Source: Anaerolineales bacterium
GTDB lineage: Bacteria > Chloroflexota > Anaerolineae > JAAEKA01
Reading direction: 5' to 3'
Length of the DNA: 64,000 bases
Assembly (NCBI GenBank): GCA_020634615.1
Contig: JACKBI010000017.1
Span: forward strand, 1-64,000
Part shown: in pieces, positions 17,628 through 26,329 of the stretch
How positions within the stretch are numbered: the stretch's first letter is position 1
How the letters are laid out: every line of letters begins with the position of its first letter
Notes under the pieces: generated by a model
Database searches by the model: none
What the model was told of the DNA's origin: nothing
Seen by the model: the letters and a program-made list of their open reading frames with translations, nothing else
Position numbers and translations under genes: made by a program

Positions 17628-17713
17628 AGATTTCGGAAGTCGCCGAACATAAACGTGAACAGGCCCAACACAGAAATCTAACCGTCATTGCCGGTCGGCG
17701 ACTTCCGAAATCT
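17628..17713. repeat. 3'-end inverted repeat element, copy 2
   Basis: AGATTTCGGAAGTCGCCGA (17628-17646) and its exact reverse complement (17695-17713) give a perfect 19-bp stem with a 48-nt middle. It lies between the convergent ends of the sulfotransferase and the GT4 gene, and its right arm encodes part of the GT4 C-terminus (EISEVAD). Confidence 0.88.
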
Positions 17714-18884
17714 CTCCATTCACGGAAATCAACTCCTCCACCAGCCGCAGCAACCGCTTCTCCATCTCCTGCCAGTTCCAGCGTTCCTGGACCAGAATCC
17801 GCCCGGCCCGGCCCAGTCGCGCGGCGTAGCCGGGATCGCGCAAAAGTGCGAGAATCGCCGCGGCGTGCGCAGCCGGGTCATCAGCCCGCACCCGGTAGCC
17901 GTTGACGCCGTCGTGGACAAAGGGCCGCGTCGAAGGCAGATCGCTGCTGACCACCGGCAACCCGTAGGCCATGTACTCGAACAGCTTGGTGGGGATGTTG
18001 CGCTGGTTCTTGCGCGCCGCCTGCCATGTCACCCAGCCTACCGCTGCCTGCTGCAAATAACGGCCGATGGTCTCGAACGGCACCCGTCCCGTCAGCGTCA
18101 CAGCGTCAGCAATGCCCAACCGCGCCGCATGATCGGCTACTTCCTGTTCCAGGTCCGGCGGCATGAAATGCCCGACCACCAGCAGCCGCGCCGCCGGCAT
18201 CTCACGCAGCACGCGCGCAAACGCCTCCACCATCAGCGCAGAGCCACGGTTGCGCTCCATGCCGCCGAGATAAAGCACAATCGGCTCCGCTTCCGGTTCC
18301 GCCTCTGGCCCCCTCTCCCCATGGGAGAGGGCCGGGGTGAGGGTAGCCGCTCGCGCAAACTCAACCGCCGGAAAATTGAACAGCGTCGTCTTCGGCACAT
18401 CAATTTCGGCGAAATCCTGTGCTATCTGATCATCCGCGAAGATCAGCCCGCTTTGCAGGCGCGCCAGCAGCGGCTCCAGCCAGCCAAACGCCCATGCGGC
18501 CGGATAACGCAACGCGGCCGGCATGTAATCCTTGACGGCGATGAAGTCCGCGTTGACTTCGTGTACATCGTAGACTGTCGGGCGGCCGGTTTGCCAACGC
18601 AGCAGCGGCGTCGGCAGCAACAACTCCGGGTCATGGAACAGGTAGAGATGGGCATCGACAGCCAACGCCAGCCGCAACACCTCGCGCCACAGCAGCGGCC
18701 GCTGCCAGCGCGGCACCCGCGGCAGCGGCACGATTCGCACCCCGTCCTTGATTTCCTCGCGGTCATGGACCGCTATCAGCGTCACGTCGTAGCCGGCACG
18801 TTGCAGGCTGCACGCCTCGCGGTAGAAAACACGGTTGTCAAGCGCGATATGAACGCTGCTCAGGATACAGATTTTGATAGCCAT
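17685..18884 (-). CDS. Glycosyltransferase family 4-type
   Basis: This 399-residue GT-B glycosyltransferase transfers an activated sugar during surface-polysaccharide assembly. The N-terminal domain (VHIALDNRVFYREACSLQRA) and C-terminal domain (LYLGGMERNRGSALMVEAFA; LFEYMAYGLPVVSSDLPST with the conserved glutamate) fit GT4. Residues about 180-193 (ATLTPALSHGERG) are encoded by an inserted REP-type palindrome at 18306-18345. The last nine residues come from an inverted repeat element that also supplies the stop. Both additions are in frame. Donor and acceptor sugars are unknown. It is the most downstream gene of the minus-strand polysaccharide locus. Confidence 0.85.
   Translation of the reverse strand: MAIKICILSSVHIALDNRVFYREACSLQRAGYDVTLIAVHDREEIKDGVRIVPLPRVPRWQRPLLWREVLRLALAVDAHLYLFHDPELLLPTPLLRWQTGRPTVYDVHEVNADFIAVKDYMPAALRYPAAWAFGWLEPLLARLQSGLIFADDQIAQDFAEIDVPKTTLFNFPAVEFARAATLTPALSHGERGPEAEPEAEPIVLYLGGMERNRGSALMVEAFARVLREMPAARLLVVGHFMPPDLEQEVADHAARLGIADAVTLTGRVPFETIGRYLQQAAVGWVTWQAARKNQRNIPTKLFEYMAYGLPVVSSDLPSTRPFVHDGVNGYRVRADDPAAHAAAILALLRDPGYAARLGRAGRILVQERWNWQEMEKRLLRLVEELISVNGEISEVADRQ
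18306..18345. repeat. REP-type palindrome inserted in a glycosyltransferase gene
   Basis: CCCTCTCCC-AT-GGGAGAGGG followed by CCGGGGTGAGGG. On the minus strand it is read as LTPALSHGERG, a peptide I recall as a common product of this widespread repeat when it enters coding sequence. It keeps the frame open. Confidence 0.75.
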
Positions 18885-18898
18885 GGTTGTCGCTAGGT

Positions 18899-18979
18899 GA
18901 ACGGTGACCAGTGATCAGTAATCGGTGGTCGGTGATCGGTCCGATCCGAATACTGATTACCGTTTACCGATCACCGTTC
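18899..18979. repeat. Heptad-type palindromic repeat
   Basis: GTGAACGGTGACCAGTGATC.. on the left and the inverted ..GATCACCGTTCACC on the right form an imperfect palindrome about 80 bp long. It separates the acetyltransferase from the GT4 gene and supplies the last codons (VNGDR) and the stop of the acetyltransferase. Confidence 0.72.
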
Positions 18980-19506
18980 ACCCTGCTCCTGATGACGCGC
19001 GCCGGCACACCGCCCACGACGCTGTACGCTGGGACATCCTTGGTCACCACCGCGCACGACCCGACGATGCTGCCGCTGCCGATGGTCACCCCGGCCAGGA
19101 TCACCGCGCGGAAGCCGATCCACACGTCGTCTTCAATGACAATGGGCGCGTTGCTGTATCCCTGGCGGGTCATGGGGATGTCGAGCCGGTCGTGGCCATG
19201 ATTGCGGGTGATCATCAGCACGTCGGCGGCGATCATGACGTCGTTGCCGATGGTGATGCGCTCGTTCCAGGCATACAACCTCGTGCCCGCTCCGATGAAA
19301 CAGTTGTCGCCGACCGCAACGTTGCCGGGATTGAAAATCTTCACGCCCGCATCGACGTTCAACGCCTGGCCGGCGCTGCGCATGAGCGCGCTGTAATGCC
19401 GGCCCCGCCAGCGTTTGACAGCATCGAAACGCGGCAGGTTGCTGAGGTTGTATAGAATGCGATGTAACCGGTAGGCAGGTGAGCGTGACATAGATTCCTC
19501 GACCAA
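18964..19506 (-). CDS. Hexapeptide-repeat acyltransferase (WbbJ-like)
   Basis: This 180-residue left-handed beta-helix acyltransferase O- or N-acetylates a sugar. Hexapeptide repeats run from about residue 50 to 165 (NPGNVAVGDNCFIGAGTRLY; IEDDVWIGFRAVILAGVTIG; VGSCAVVTKDVPAYSVVGGV). The loop MITRNHGHDRLD contains the catalytic-type histidine. The C-terminus ends in residues encoded by a short-period repeat. It lies between two GT4 genes in the polysaccharide locus and probably decorates the same glycan. Confidence 0.85.
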   Translation of the reverse strand: MVEESMSRSPAYRLHRILYNLSNLPRFDAVKRWRGRHYSALMRSAGQALNVDAGVKIFNPGNVAVGDNCFIGAGTRLYAWNERITIGNDVMIAADVLMITRNHGHDRLDIPMTRQGYSNAPIVIEDDVWIGFRAVILAGVTIGSGSIVGSCAVVTKDVPAYSVVGGVPARVIRSRVNGDR

Positions 19507-19525
19507 GCAGCGGAAAAGTTCAACT

Positions 19526-20668
19526 TCACGGAGAGAGTGTAACTTCTTGCGGCGGATGCGGCGTACGACCGGCGGCCAGCGTTTCGTAGATTTCCTCGGC
19601 GCGGCGCATTCGCTTAACGCGATCGGCGCGGTCAGCGATGACTGTCAGACTGTTGGCGCGCAGCCGCTCGCGCAGTCCGTCGTCGCTCACCAGACGGAGA
19701 ATCGCCGCAGCAAGCGCGCCGCCATCACCGGCCGGCACGAACAACCCTTCCTGGCCGTCCCTGACCCACTCGTGCAACGAGGGCAGATCGCTGAGGATCG
19801 GCGCCGCGCCACAGGCCATGGCTTCCAGCACGGAGGAGGGCGTCCCATCCGACGACGGCACAGACACCGCGATGTCGGCGGCAGCGTACCCTTCAGCGAT
19901 GGCGCGGTCGTCGGACAGGTCGCCAGTGTAGCTGACCGCGCCGCTCGCGCCGGCCGCGTCGATTCGTTGGCGAAACTGCGCCAGCAGCTCGGCGTCGGAG
20001 TTGTGGGTACGGACGATGAAGCGGACAGCCGGCGCCTGCTGCGCCACCAGACCGAACGCGTCGGCGATGGCCAGCGGGTTGTAGACCGGCTTGACCGAAC
20101 GGATGCTCATCACCGTCAGCGCGGCCTCCAGGCCCAGGGCGCGGCGCAACGCATCTCGGTCGCCGACAGGACAAAACACGTCAGTATCGACGCCCCACGG
20201 CGCGACCTCGATCCGGTCAGGAACGGCGCCCAGTTGCCGCGCGACGTCAGCCAGGTTCTGCGACACACAGGTGACGTAGTCGGCGCGGCGCAACACCCAG
20301 CGCGCCAGTTGGCGCTGCACCCGCGACCGCTGCGCATTGACCAGCAGGTCGGAGCCCCAGGCGGTGACCAGAAACGGGCGATAGCCCGCGCCTGCGCCCA
20401 GCCAGCCGGTGCTGGCGATGTAATGGGCGTGCAGCACGTCAGGCTGCAGATCGCGGACGATGCGCCGCACCGTCCGCGTCCAGGCCGCGTAGCGCAGCTT
20501 GCCGCCCTGCTGCTCCGCAGGCAGATCGATGTAGCGAACGCCTGCCGGCGCAGCCCGGCGCAACGGCAGGTCGCCGATCAACGTCACTTCGTGGCCGCGG
20601 CCGACGAAATATTCGACCCAGCGGTGAGTGTGGATGCTGTTCGGGTTGGAGATGATGCACAGACGCAC
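19526..20668 (-). CDS. Glycosyltransferase family 4-type
   Basis: This 380-residue GT-B enzyme has an N-terminal acceptor domain (ISNPNSIHTHRWVEYFVGRG; DVLHAHYIASTGWLGAG). The C-terminal donor domain includes VPSSDGTPSSVLEAMACGAA, where the E-x7-E motif binds the nucleotide sugar. The GT4 identity is clear, the sugar specificity is not. It lies 19 nt upstream of the hexapeptide acyltransferase on the same strand, and its start follows a repeat element that separates it from the upstream GT2 gene. Confidence 0.88.
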   Translation of the reverse strand: MRLCIISNPNSIHTHRWVEYFVGRGHEVTLIGDLPLRRAAPAGVRYIDLPAEQQGGKLRYAAWTRTVRRIVRDLQPDVLHAHYIASTGWLGAGAGYRPFLVTAWGSDLLVNAQRSRVQRQLARWVLRRADYVTCVSQNLADVARQLGAVPDRIEVAPWGVDTDVFCPVGDRDALRRALGLEAALTVMSIRSVKPVYNPLAIADAFGLVAQQAPAVRFIVRTHNSDAELLAQFRQRIDAAGASGAVSYTGDLSDDRAIAEGYAAADIAVSVPSSDGTPSSVLEAMACGAAPILSDLPSLHEWVRDGQEGLFVPAGDGGALAAAILRLVSDDGLRERLRANSLTVIADRADRVKRMRRAEEIYETLAAGRTPHPPQEVTLSP

Positions 20669-20695
20669 AGGTCGCTCCTATGAAGCAGTTTGGGA

Positions 20696-20778
20696 AGACT
20701 TGGGAAGCCGCCGATTGGCGGCAAAGCCTGTCTCGAACGCATCAACTTTGCATTCAGTCCGGGCGACTTCCGACGTCT
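20696..20778. repeat. 3'-end inverted repeat element, copy 3
   Basis: Left arm AGACTTGGGAAGCCGCCGA (20696-20714) and right arm (20760-20778) with reverse complement AGACGTCGGAAGTCGCCCG match imperfectly. The right arm encodes the final residues (RSDVGSRPD) and stop of the GT2 gene ending at 20754. Confidence 0.8.
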
Positions 20779-21671
20779 GATCGCGCACGGCTCGCCCAGC
20801 CAGCAGCGCGCAGCAGCTCGGCTCGCGACACGTCGGGATGAAGCAACAAGTCCAGCCCGTAACGCCCCGCGGCTGCGTAGCGCCCTTCGATCAGCAGCGC
20901 GTTCAGCACCTTGAACTGCCAGCGCGCGATGTTTTGTTCCAGGACCGGCCGGTTGCGCGGATCAAGGTTGTCGCGAAACGTTTTGAGTATCGATACCATG
21001 CTTTCCCGTCGCTCGGATGCTGGCTTGGGCGACCAGACGCCGCCGCTGTGGATCCGCTGCACTGCCATCACCGCGTCGATATAGCCGATGTCGCCGTGCT
21101 GGGCATTGAGCACCTGCAGCGGCCAGTCACCGGCCGGCACGTCCGCGAACCATGCGGGAAATTCATCGAAGAGATGGTTGCGGAACAACACCGTACAGGT
21201 TGGAACGACGTTGCCAGCCAGCAGGTCATCCAGTGTGTAGCGGGAGCGACTACGCCGGTTGATCCGTGGCGGCTGTGAGCCGTCCTCATAACGGTGTTCG
21301 AGCGCATGGAAACAGATCGCGATGTCCGGGTTCGCGTCCAGAAAATCAGCCTGGATTTGCAGCTTGCGCGCCGCGGTCCAGTAGTCGTCACCCTCGACGA
21401 TGGCGATGTAGTCGCCCTGGCAGGCATGGAAGCACTCGATGAAGTTCTGACGCCGGCCGACGTTGCGATCACGAAGGATTGGCTTGAGGACATCGGGGCG
21501 CTGCCGCCAGAAATATTCGACGACCGCGCGCGTACCATCGGTGGAGCAATCTTCGCCAATGATCTGCTCGATTGCAAAGTCAGTCTGCTGGGCCAACACG
21601 CCGATGATGTTCTGTGCGATGAACGGCTCATGGTTGTAGGTGGTCGTCAAAACGCTGACCCTGACACTCAT
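20754..21671 (-). CDS. Glycosyltransferase family 2
   Basis: This 305-residue GT-A glycosyltransferase begins with VSVLTTTYNHEPFIAQNIIG, then ..EDCSTDGTRAVVEYF, and has the donor/metal motif VEGDDYW (about residue 95). It adds a sugar to a growing glycan on the cytoplasmic side. The last nine residues are encoded by an inverted repeat arm and are unlikely to be ancestral. Its start overlaps the stop of the upstream aminotransferase by 4 nt (ATGA). Confidence 0.88.
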   Translation of the reverse strand: MSVRVSVLTTTYNHEPFIAQNIIGVLAQQTDFAIEQIIGEDCSTDGTRAVVEYFWRQRPDVLKPILRDRNVGRRQNFIECFHACQGDYIAIVEGDDYWTAARKLQIQADFLDANPDIAICFHALEHRYEDGSQPPRINRRSRSRYTLDDLLAGNVVPTCTVLFRNHLFDEFPAWFADVPAGDWPLQVLNAQHGDIGYIDAVMAVQRIHSGGVWSPKPASERRESMVSILKTFRDNLDPRNRPVLEQNIARWQFKVLNALLIEGRYAAAGRYGLDLLLHPDVSRAELLRAAGWASRARSDVGSRPD

Positions 21672-22882
21672 GCGACCGCGCCTCGCGTGTCCGGCAGCGC
21701 GCGGCTGATGGCTGCGCCGTTGGCCACGGAAAATGCAACAAGCTGGGCAATACGGTCAATGTCTTGCGGTGAGACAGCGGTCCCGGTCGGGAGCACCAAA
21801 ACCTGCTGCGCCAGTCGTTCGGTCACAGGCAGCAGCAGCCCGGCATGTGGGAAATACGAACGATAAGGTTCCATCCGATGAACACCGGGATAGAAGTAAC
21901 GCCGGGCGCGCACGTTCTCAGCGTGCAGCACCGAAACAAGATCGTCGCGGCTAATGGCAGCCGCGCCGTCCAGTTCGAGAACGACGTACTGGTAGTTCTG
22001 CCGCTGCTGCCCGTCGTAGCGCAGCATGCGCAAGCCGGGAACACCAGCCAGCGCGCTGGCATAGCAATCGTAGTTGCGCCGGTTTGACGCGACGAAGGCA
22101 TCGAGGCTCTCCAGCCCGGTCAGTCCCATGGCCGCCGACACCTCGCTCATCTTACCGTTGGTGCCGACATAGACCACTGTATCCAGCCCCGTGAAGCCGA
22201 AGTTCTGCATCAGCCGGATCCGCTGCGCCAGGTCGTCGTCGTTGGTGGCCACCGCGCCGCCCTCAAAGGTGTTGAAAAACTTGGTGGCGTGGAAGCTGAA
22301 CACCTCAGCGTCGCCGAAGTTGCCGATCATCCGGTCTCCGTGCGAACACCCGAACGCGTGCGCGGCGTCGTAGATGAGCCGCAGGCCGCGGCGCTGGGCG
22401 ATCTCCGACAACGCCTCTACGTTGCACGCCTGTCCCCAGAGATGGACGCCCACGATGCCCGTGGTGCGCGGCGTGATCATAGCCTCAATCTGGTCCGGAT
22501 CCAGCAGATGTGTGTGTGGATCAACGTCGCAGAAGACCGGTGTGATCTCCTGCCATTGCAAAGCGTGGGCAGTGGCAACGAAGGTGAACGCAGGCACGAT
22601 GACCTCACCATGCAGCCCCAATGCGCGCGCCGCGATCTCCAGCGCGACCGTGCCGTTGCACATCGCGACCACATGCCTCACTCCCAGAAACGCGGCGAGC
22701 TCCGTCTCCAGTTCGTGTACGAAGGGACCGTGGTTGGTCAGCCAGCGCCGATCCAGCATATCGCCGATACGCGCCAGCAAACGCTCGCGGTCGCCAACGT
22801 TGGGCCGGCCAACATGCAGGATTTCGTTGAAGGCCGGCGGTCCGCCGAAAACAGCCAGATCGGCCAGGGTTTGCTTTGTCAT
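21668..22882 (-). CDS. DegT/DnrJ/EryC1/StrS aminotransferase
   Basis: This 404-residue PLP enzyme transaminates a nucleotide-linked keto-sugar. Characteristic parts are VVAMCNGTVALEIAARALGL (PLP phosphate region), VIVPAFTFVATAHALQW, and the segment FSFHATKFFNTFEGGAVATN, which contains the Schiff-base lysine. The C-terminal region (YPGVHRMEPY) fits the family. It overlaps both neighbours by 4 nt, in a GT2-aminotransferase-sulfotransferase run, implying an amino sugar in the polysaccharide. The substrate stereochemistry is unknown. Confidence 0.92.
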   Translation of the reverse strand: MTKQTLADLAVFGGPPAFNEILHVGRPNVGDRERLLARIGDMLDRRWLTNHGPFVHELETELAAFLGVRHVVAMCNGTVALEIAARALGLHGEVIVPAFTFVATAHALQWQEITPVFCDVDPHTHLLDPDQIEAMITPRTTGIVGVHLWGQACNVEALSEIAQRRGLRLIYDAAHAFGCSHGDRMIGNFGDAEVFSFHATKFFNTFEGGAVATNDDDLAQRIRLMQNFGFTGLDTVVYVGTNGKMSEVSAAMGLTGLESLDAFVASNRRNYDCYASALAGVPGLRMLRYDGQQRQNYQYVVLELDGAAAISRDDLVSVLHAENVRARRYFYPGVHRMEPYRSYFPHAGLLLPVTERLAQQVLVLPTGTAVSPQDIDRIAQLVAFSVANGAAISRALPDTRGAVA

Positions 22883-23889
22883 AGCGTCAATCGATCACCG
22901 GTGAGTCGCCGGTATGTGTCGAGAACTGCCTGGGTGTCCCCGGCGGATAAGCGACATTGATTTGTGTCAGGAAACCGCTGCGGGCCGGTGTATGGCCAGT
23001 CGGCTGACATACCCTGTGCACGCAGTCGTTGGGTGATCTGATCCCAGACGGCGCCCGGATCGGCGCAAAACGCCTCATAGCTGACATCGAGCCGCCGCGC
23101 AGGATCGACCTGCGCCAGATCAGTCTGCATGGCCCGGCTGGTAAACGCGACCTGTCCCACCACCTGTGTGATCGGATCTTCGTCCTGCAGCCAGTCAAAC
23201 TCAGGCGGCTTGATTGAATACCAGCCGGCACGGTCGCCATAGTAGCGCTCACGCGACTCCAGCAGCGACTGAACATTATAGAAGGGATGGCGGTGGACGT
23301 GCAAGAAGAGCACGTTGTCCAGCAGCCGATCCAGGAAGGGAATATCCAGCGCCAGGATCAACCCTTTCATCGCCAGCGGCTTGTCGAAAGCAGCCTCCAG
23401 CGCCGCCAGTTCGGCTGTAAACTCAGCCGAACGCACGGCAGACTGTTCCTCTTCCGTCAGCTTGCGCGGCTCCACGTTGGGAATGAAGCGTCGCCAGAAA
23501 TACCAAAACTCATTGGGCGCCAGCGCGCCGCGGGTCTTTCCCAGAGTCGAGTCAAACCCGACCGCGCTGGCCAGGTCGTGCAACTCGTCGCCGAAGCTGA
23601 ATTGCGGATCGGTCAGCAGTTGCTGAATTCTGGCGCCAACATAGGGTGCGGCATAAAAGCGCGACAGCAGATTGCTGGGATATCCAAAGCGGCCGGAGGC
23701 CGCCAGCCACTGCATGGTCAGCGTCGAACCACAGCGGGGCAGCCCCATGACCAATACCACCGGATAGGCTGGCATGTGATAGCGCGCCGCGACCTCCGAT
23801 TCAACGGGTCCAAGCAGCCCGCTGATCTCGTCCAGCAGTGCTTCCAGCCGCGGGTTGCGACGGTGTTCAGGTTGGCGTTCCGCTGTCAT
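22879..23889 (-). CDS. Sulfotransferase family protein
   Basis: The 336-residue protein has a PAPS-binding P-loop VLVMGLPRCGSTLTMQWL (about 46-63). The second conserved region, LFLHVHRHPFYNVQSLLESR (about 194-213), takes the place of the 3'-phosphate-binding strand and helix. Overlaps of 4 nt with the aminotransferase tie it to the sugar pathway, so a sulfated glycan is the likely product. It differs strongly from the sulfotransferases at 16617 and 37439. Confidence 0.8.
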   Translation of the reverse strand: MTAERQPEHRRNPRLEALLDEISGLLGPVESEVAARYHMPAYPVVLVMGLPRCGSTLTMQWLAASGRFGYPSNLLSRFYAAPYVGARIQQLLTDPQFSFGDELHDLASAVGFDSTLGKTRGALAPNEFWYFWRRFIPNVEPRKLTEEEQSAVRSAEFTAELAALEAAFDKPLAMKGLILALDIPFLDRLLDNVLFLHVHRHPFYNVQSLLESRERYYGDRAGWYSIKPPEFDWLQDEDPITQVVGQVAFTSRAMQTDLAQVDPARRLDVSYEAFCADPGAVWDQITQRLRAQGMSADWPYTGPQRFPDTNQCRLSAGDTQAVLDTYRRLTGDRLTL

Positions 23890-23904
23890 GATAACATTTC
23901 TGCC

Positions 23905-24837
23905 TCAATCAAACTCACCCAGCCGGTAGGCCGGGAAATAGGTAGTCGGGCCGGCAGAGCGCACGCTGACCAGAGACTCATACGCGGCGCGGTCCAAAAT
24001 GCGGCCACAGAGATACGCGCTGCGAACGCCGGTGGACCAGCCGCGCTTGAAGCGGGTCAACCCGTCCTCCGCAGCCTGCAAGCCCGCGCCCGCACCGAGA
24101 TTCAGCCAGCGAAGCCCGCAAGCGGCGAAATACTCCAGTGCGTGCCAGAAGAGCGCAAACGAAGCCCGCAGTTGATATCCTGCGTCGCTGTAGGCCGCCA
24201 GATGGTAGTACGCAACATCGCCCTGCACATACCACAGCACCATGCCCACCGTCTTGCCGTCCGCCTCAGCGCGCCAGGCCACCAGGCCGGGCACGCTCAG
24301 TTGCGCCGCCAACGACTCGTCGGAAAACGCCGCCGGGCCGTTGATCTGGTGACGCTCGCCCAACAATCGGTACAGTGCAGTCCATTGGGTTGCCCAACGC
24401 TGTGGTGGCTCGCAACGACTCACTGCCACTGCATTCAGCGCCTTGCGAGCGTTACGACGATGATTCTCGACGACGAAGGTGGCCGGACTGCGACTCAAGT
24501 CTACGACATAATGGTCCTTGAACGGCCGCATCATATCTGGGAACCAGCGACGCAGATTGTCGGTGGTATAATCGCCGAACGGATCGGCCACCAGCACGGC
24601 GCTAACCAAACTGCCCGGCAACGCATCCAGATCTTCGCCCAGCGCGTCCCAATTAGCGCACGAGAAGAGCGGATACGGGCCGCTGGCATCAATCCGGTCG
24701 CTGCCAGGAACAGGACGCTGCACCAACCAACCGCCGCAACGTGGCAGAAGAAGCGCCTCGCCATCAGCAGCTACCGCCCTGGCGTACACTGCACTGGCGT
24801 AGCCGGTCGGCTCGGATAGCGATGGTCCAGGCGTCAT
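23905..24837 (-). CDS. FemAB/GNAT-like acetyltransferase (BioF2-like)
   Basis: This 310-residue protein has a C-terminal GNAT-like fold: VVENHRRNARKALNAVAVSR, then GMVLWYVQGDVAYYHLAAYSDAGYQLRASFALFWHALEYFA, and a final GLTRFKRGWSTG. This is the pattern of the FemAB-type/GNAT_6 proteins often found in exopolysaccharide loci (CelD/BcsL-like). It may acylate or aminoacylate a sugar intermediate. It overlaps the flippase gene by 4 nt. The exact reaction is unknown. Confidence 0.72.
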   Translation of the reverse strand: MTPGPSLSEPTGYASAVYARAVAADGEALLLPRCGGWLVQRPVPGSDRIDASGPYPLFSCANWDALGEDLDALPGSLVSAVLVADPFGDYTTDNLRRWFPDMMRPFKDHYVVDLSRSPATFVVENHRRNARKALNAVAVSRCEPPQRWATQWTALYRLLGERHQINGPAAFSDESLAAQLSVPGLVAWRAEADGKTVGMVLWYVQGDVAYYHLAAYSDAGYQLRASFALFWHALEYFAACGLRWLNLGAGAGLQAAEDGLTRFKRGWSTGVRSAYLCGRILDRAAYESLVSVRSAGPTTYFPAYRLGEFD

Positions 24838-26303
24838 GCCTTCTCCACCGGCGGGCGCCGTCTGCGCAACAACTGACGCACCGCGGGCAGCACCATGGCT
24901 GTCAGGGTTTGACGTTCCAGCAGGGCCAGCACGCCGCCGTAAGCCAGCACAAAGAGGACTGTCTTCAGCGTCGCGCTCAACCAGGGAGCTGGCGTCGTCA
25001 GCAGTGCAACCACACCAGCGCCGGCAGCCAATCCCAGCACCAGCGCCAGCATCGGAACGGCAAAGAGCCGGCGAGCGGAAAAGTCAACATACTGGCGGGC
25101 CTGCCAGAGCAGCACGGTGATCCCCACCACCACCATCGTATCCACGGCCAGCGCGACGCCGGCGATGTTGAAACGCGTGCCCAGCGCAAACAGACCAACG
25201 ACCATCACACCGAGTTGCAAAAGCCGCACCCGGAACACCAACTCGGGGCGGCCGACCGCGACGAACAAATCCGCAACGGTCATCTTGATCGGGTCCAACA
25301 GCGTGTAGACCAGCATCAGTCGAAAGGCTTGCAACATGGGCAACCACTTATCGCCCAGCAGGATGGCAATCAGCTCGGGAGCGATCAACGCCAACAGCCC
25401 GGCCAGAAAGAAACCACTGCGCACCAGCAGCGCGTTGGTGCGAAAGAATGCCTGAGAGAGCCGCTTGCGCTCGCCCTTCAGCTCGGCATACGTGCCGCCG
25501 GCCACCTGGTTGACCGGACCGGCCAGGATGCGGCGCGGGTAAGTAGCGAAGGTGTAGGCCCGCGAGTAGTAGCCCAGCGCCGTGTCGCCCAAATAACGCA
25601 ACGTCCACAGATCGTCGACACGATCCAGCGCCAGCAGCAGCGCGCCGGCGCCGAAATTGCGGCTGCCAAAGCTCAGGTAATAGCGCACCACCTCCCGGTT
25701 CCAGCTAAACCAGGGACGCCATACCGGCCGCCAAATGAAGAGACCGACGATGCTCACAAACATCAGCGACAGATCGGTGGCCAGCAACGCCCAGAGTGTT
25801 ACACCCATCAACGCCAGCCCGACGGCCAGGGCAGTTGACAACAGGGCGTCGGCGAACTGCAACAGCGCCAACCGCCGGTGCACGACCCGCCGAACCAGTA
25901 TCAGCCGGGGCGTCTGAGTGATCTCCAACCCGGCCGTCGCCAGCGTGATCACGATCAGCGCGGTCTGCTGGTCGCCGGTCGTGCGCAACAGGGCGAAGGC
26001 GATCAAGACCACAGCCCAGGCCGCGGTGAACATCAGCTTGAGCGTAAAATGGATGCTGGCGGCGCGGTTCTCATCCTCGGTCTCGGCGGCGCGGTGCAGG
26101 AACGCCCCGCCCATCCCAAAGGTCGCAAACACCGAGGTCAGCACCACCAGCGCGCTGGCGCCAGCATAGACGCCGAAGGTCTCCACCGGCAGCAGGCGGG
26201 CCAGGATGATCGAACGGGCGAAGAGCACCACCAGGCCGCTCATGCCGCTGGCCATGTTCCACGCCACTGCGACCGTGCTGCGCCGCGCCAGATCCTTGCT
26301 CAC
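24834..26303 (-). CDS. Wzx-type polysaccharide flippase
   Basis: This 489-residue membrane protein has about 12-14 transmembrane helices and the MOP-superfamily N-terminus (STVAVAWNMASGMSGLVVLFARSIILARLL). It resembles WzxC/RfbX-type exporters, which move undecaprenyl-linked oligosaccharide across the membrane. SRAYTFATYPRRILAGPVNQVAGGTYAEL is the conserved central region of this group. The C-terminus is basic. It sits centrally in the locus, 4-nt overlapped with the FemAB-like gene. Confidence 0.88.
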   Translation of the reverse strand: MSKDLARRSTVAVAWNMASGMSGLVVLFARSIILARLLPVETFGVYAGASALVVLTSVFATFGMGGAFLHRAAETEDENRAASIHFTLKLMFTAAWAVVLIAFALLRTTGDQQTALIVITLATAGLEITQTPRLILVRRVVHRRLALLQFADALLSTALAVGLALMGVTLWALLATDLSLMFVSIVGLFIWRPVWRPWFSWNREVVRYYLSFGSRNFGAGALLLALDRVDDLWTLRYLGDTALGYYSRAYTFATYPRRILAGPVNQVAGGTYAELKGERKRLSQAFFRTNALLVRSGFFLAGLLALIAPELIAILLGDKWLPMLQAFRLMLVYTLLDPIKMTVADLFVAVGRPELVFRVRLLQLGVMVVGLFALGTRFNIAGVALAVDTMVVVGITVLLWQARQYVDFSARRLFAVPMLALVLGLAAGAGVVALLTTPAPWLSATLKTVLFVLAYGGVLALLERQTLTAMVLPAVRQLLRRRRPPVEKA

Positions 26304-26329
26304 TGCTTTGTCAACCCGCTGGACATTTG

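Noticed and set aside
19547..20683. A 378-codon open frame on the plus strand
   Set aside because: It is antisense to a GT4 gene with clear donor-site motifs, and its product is Gln/Arg/Ala-rich without a recognisable domain.
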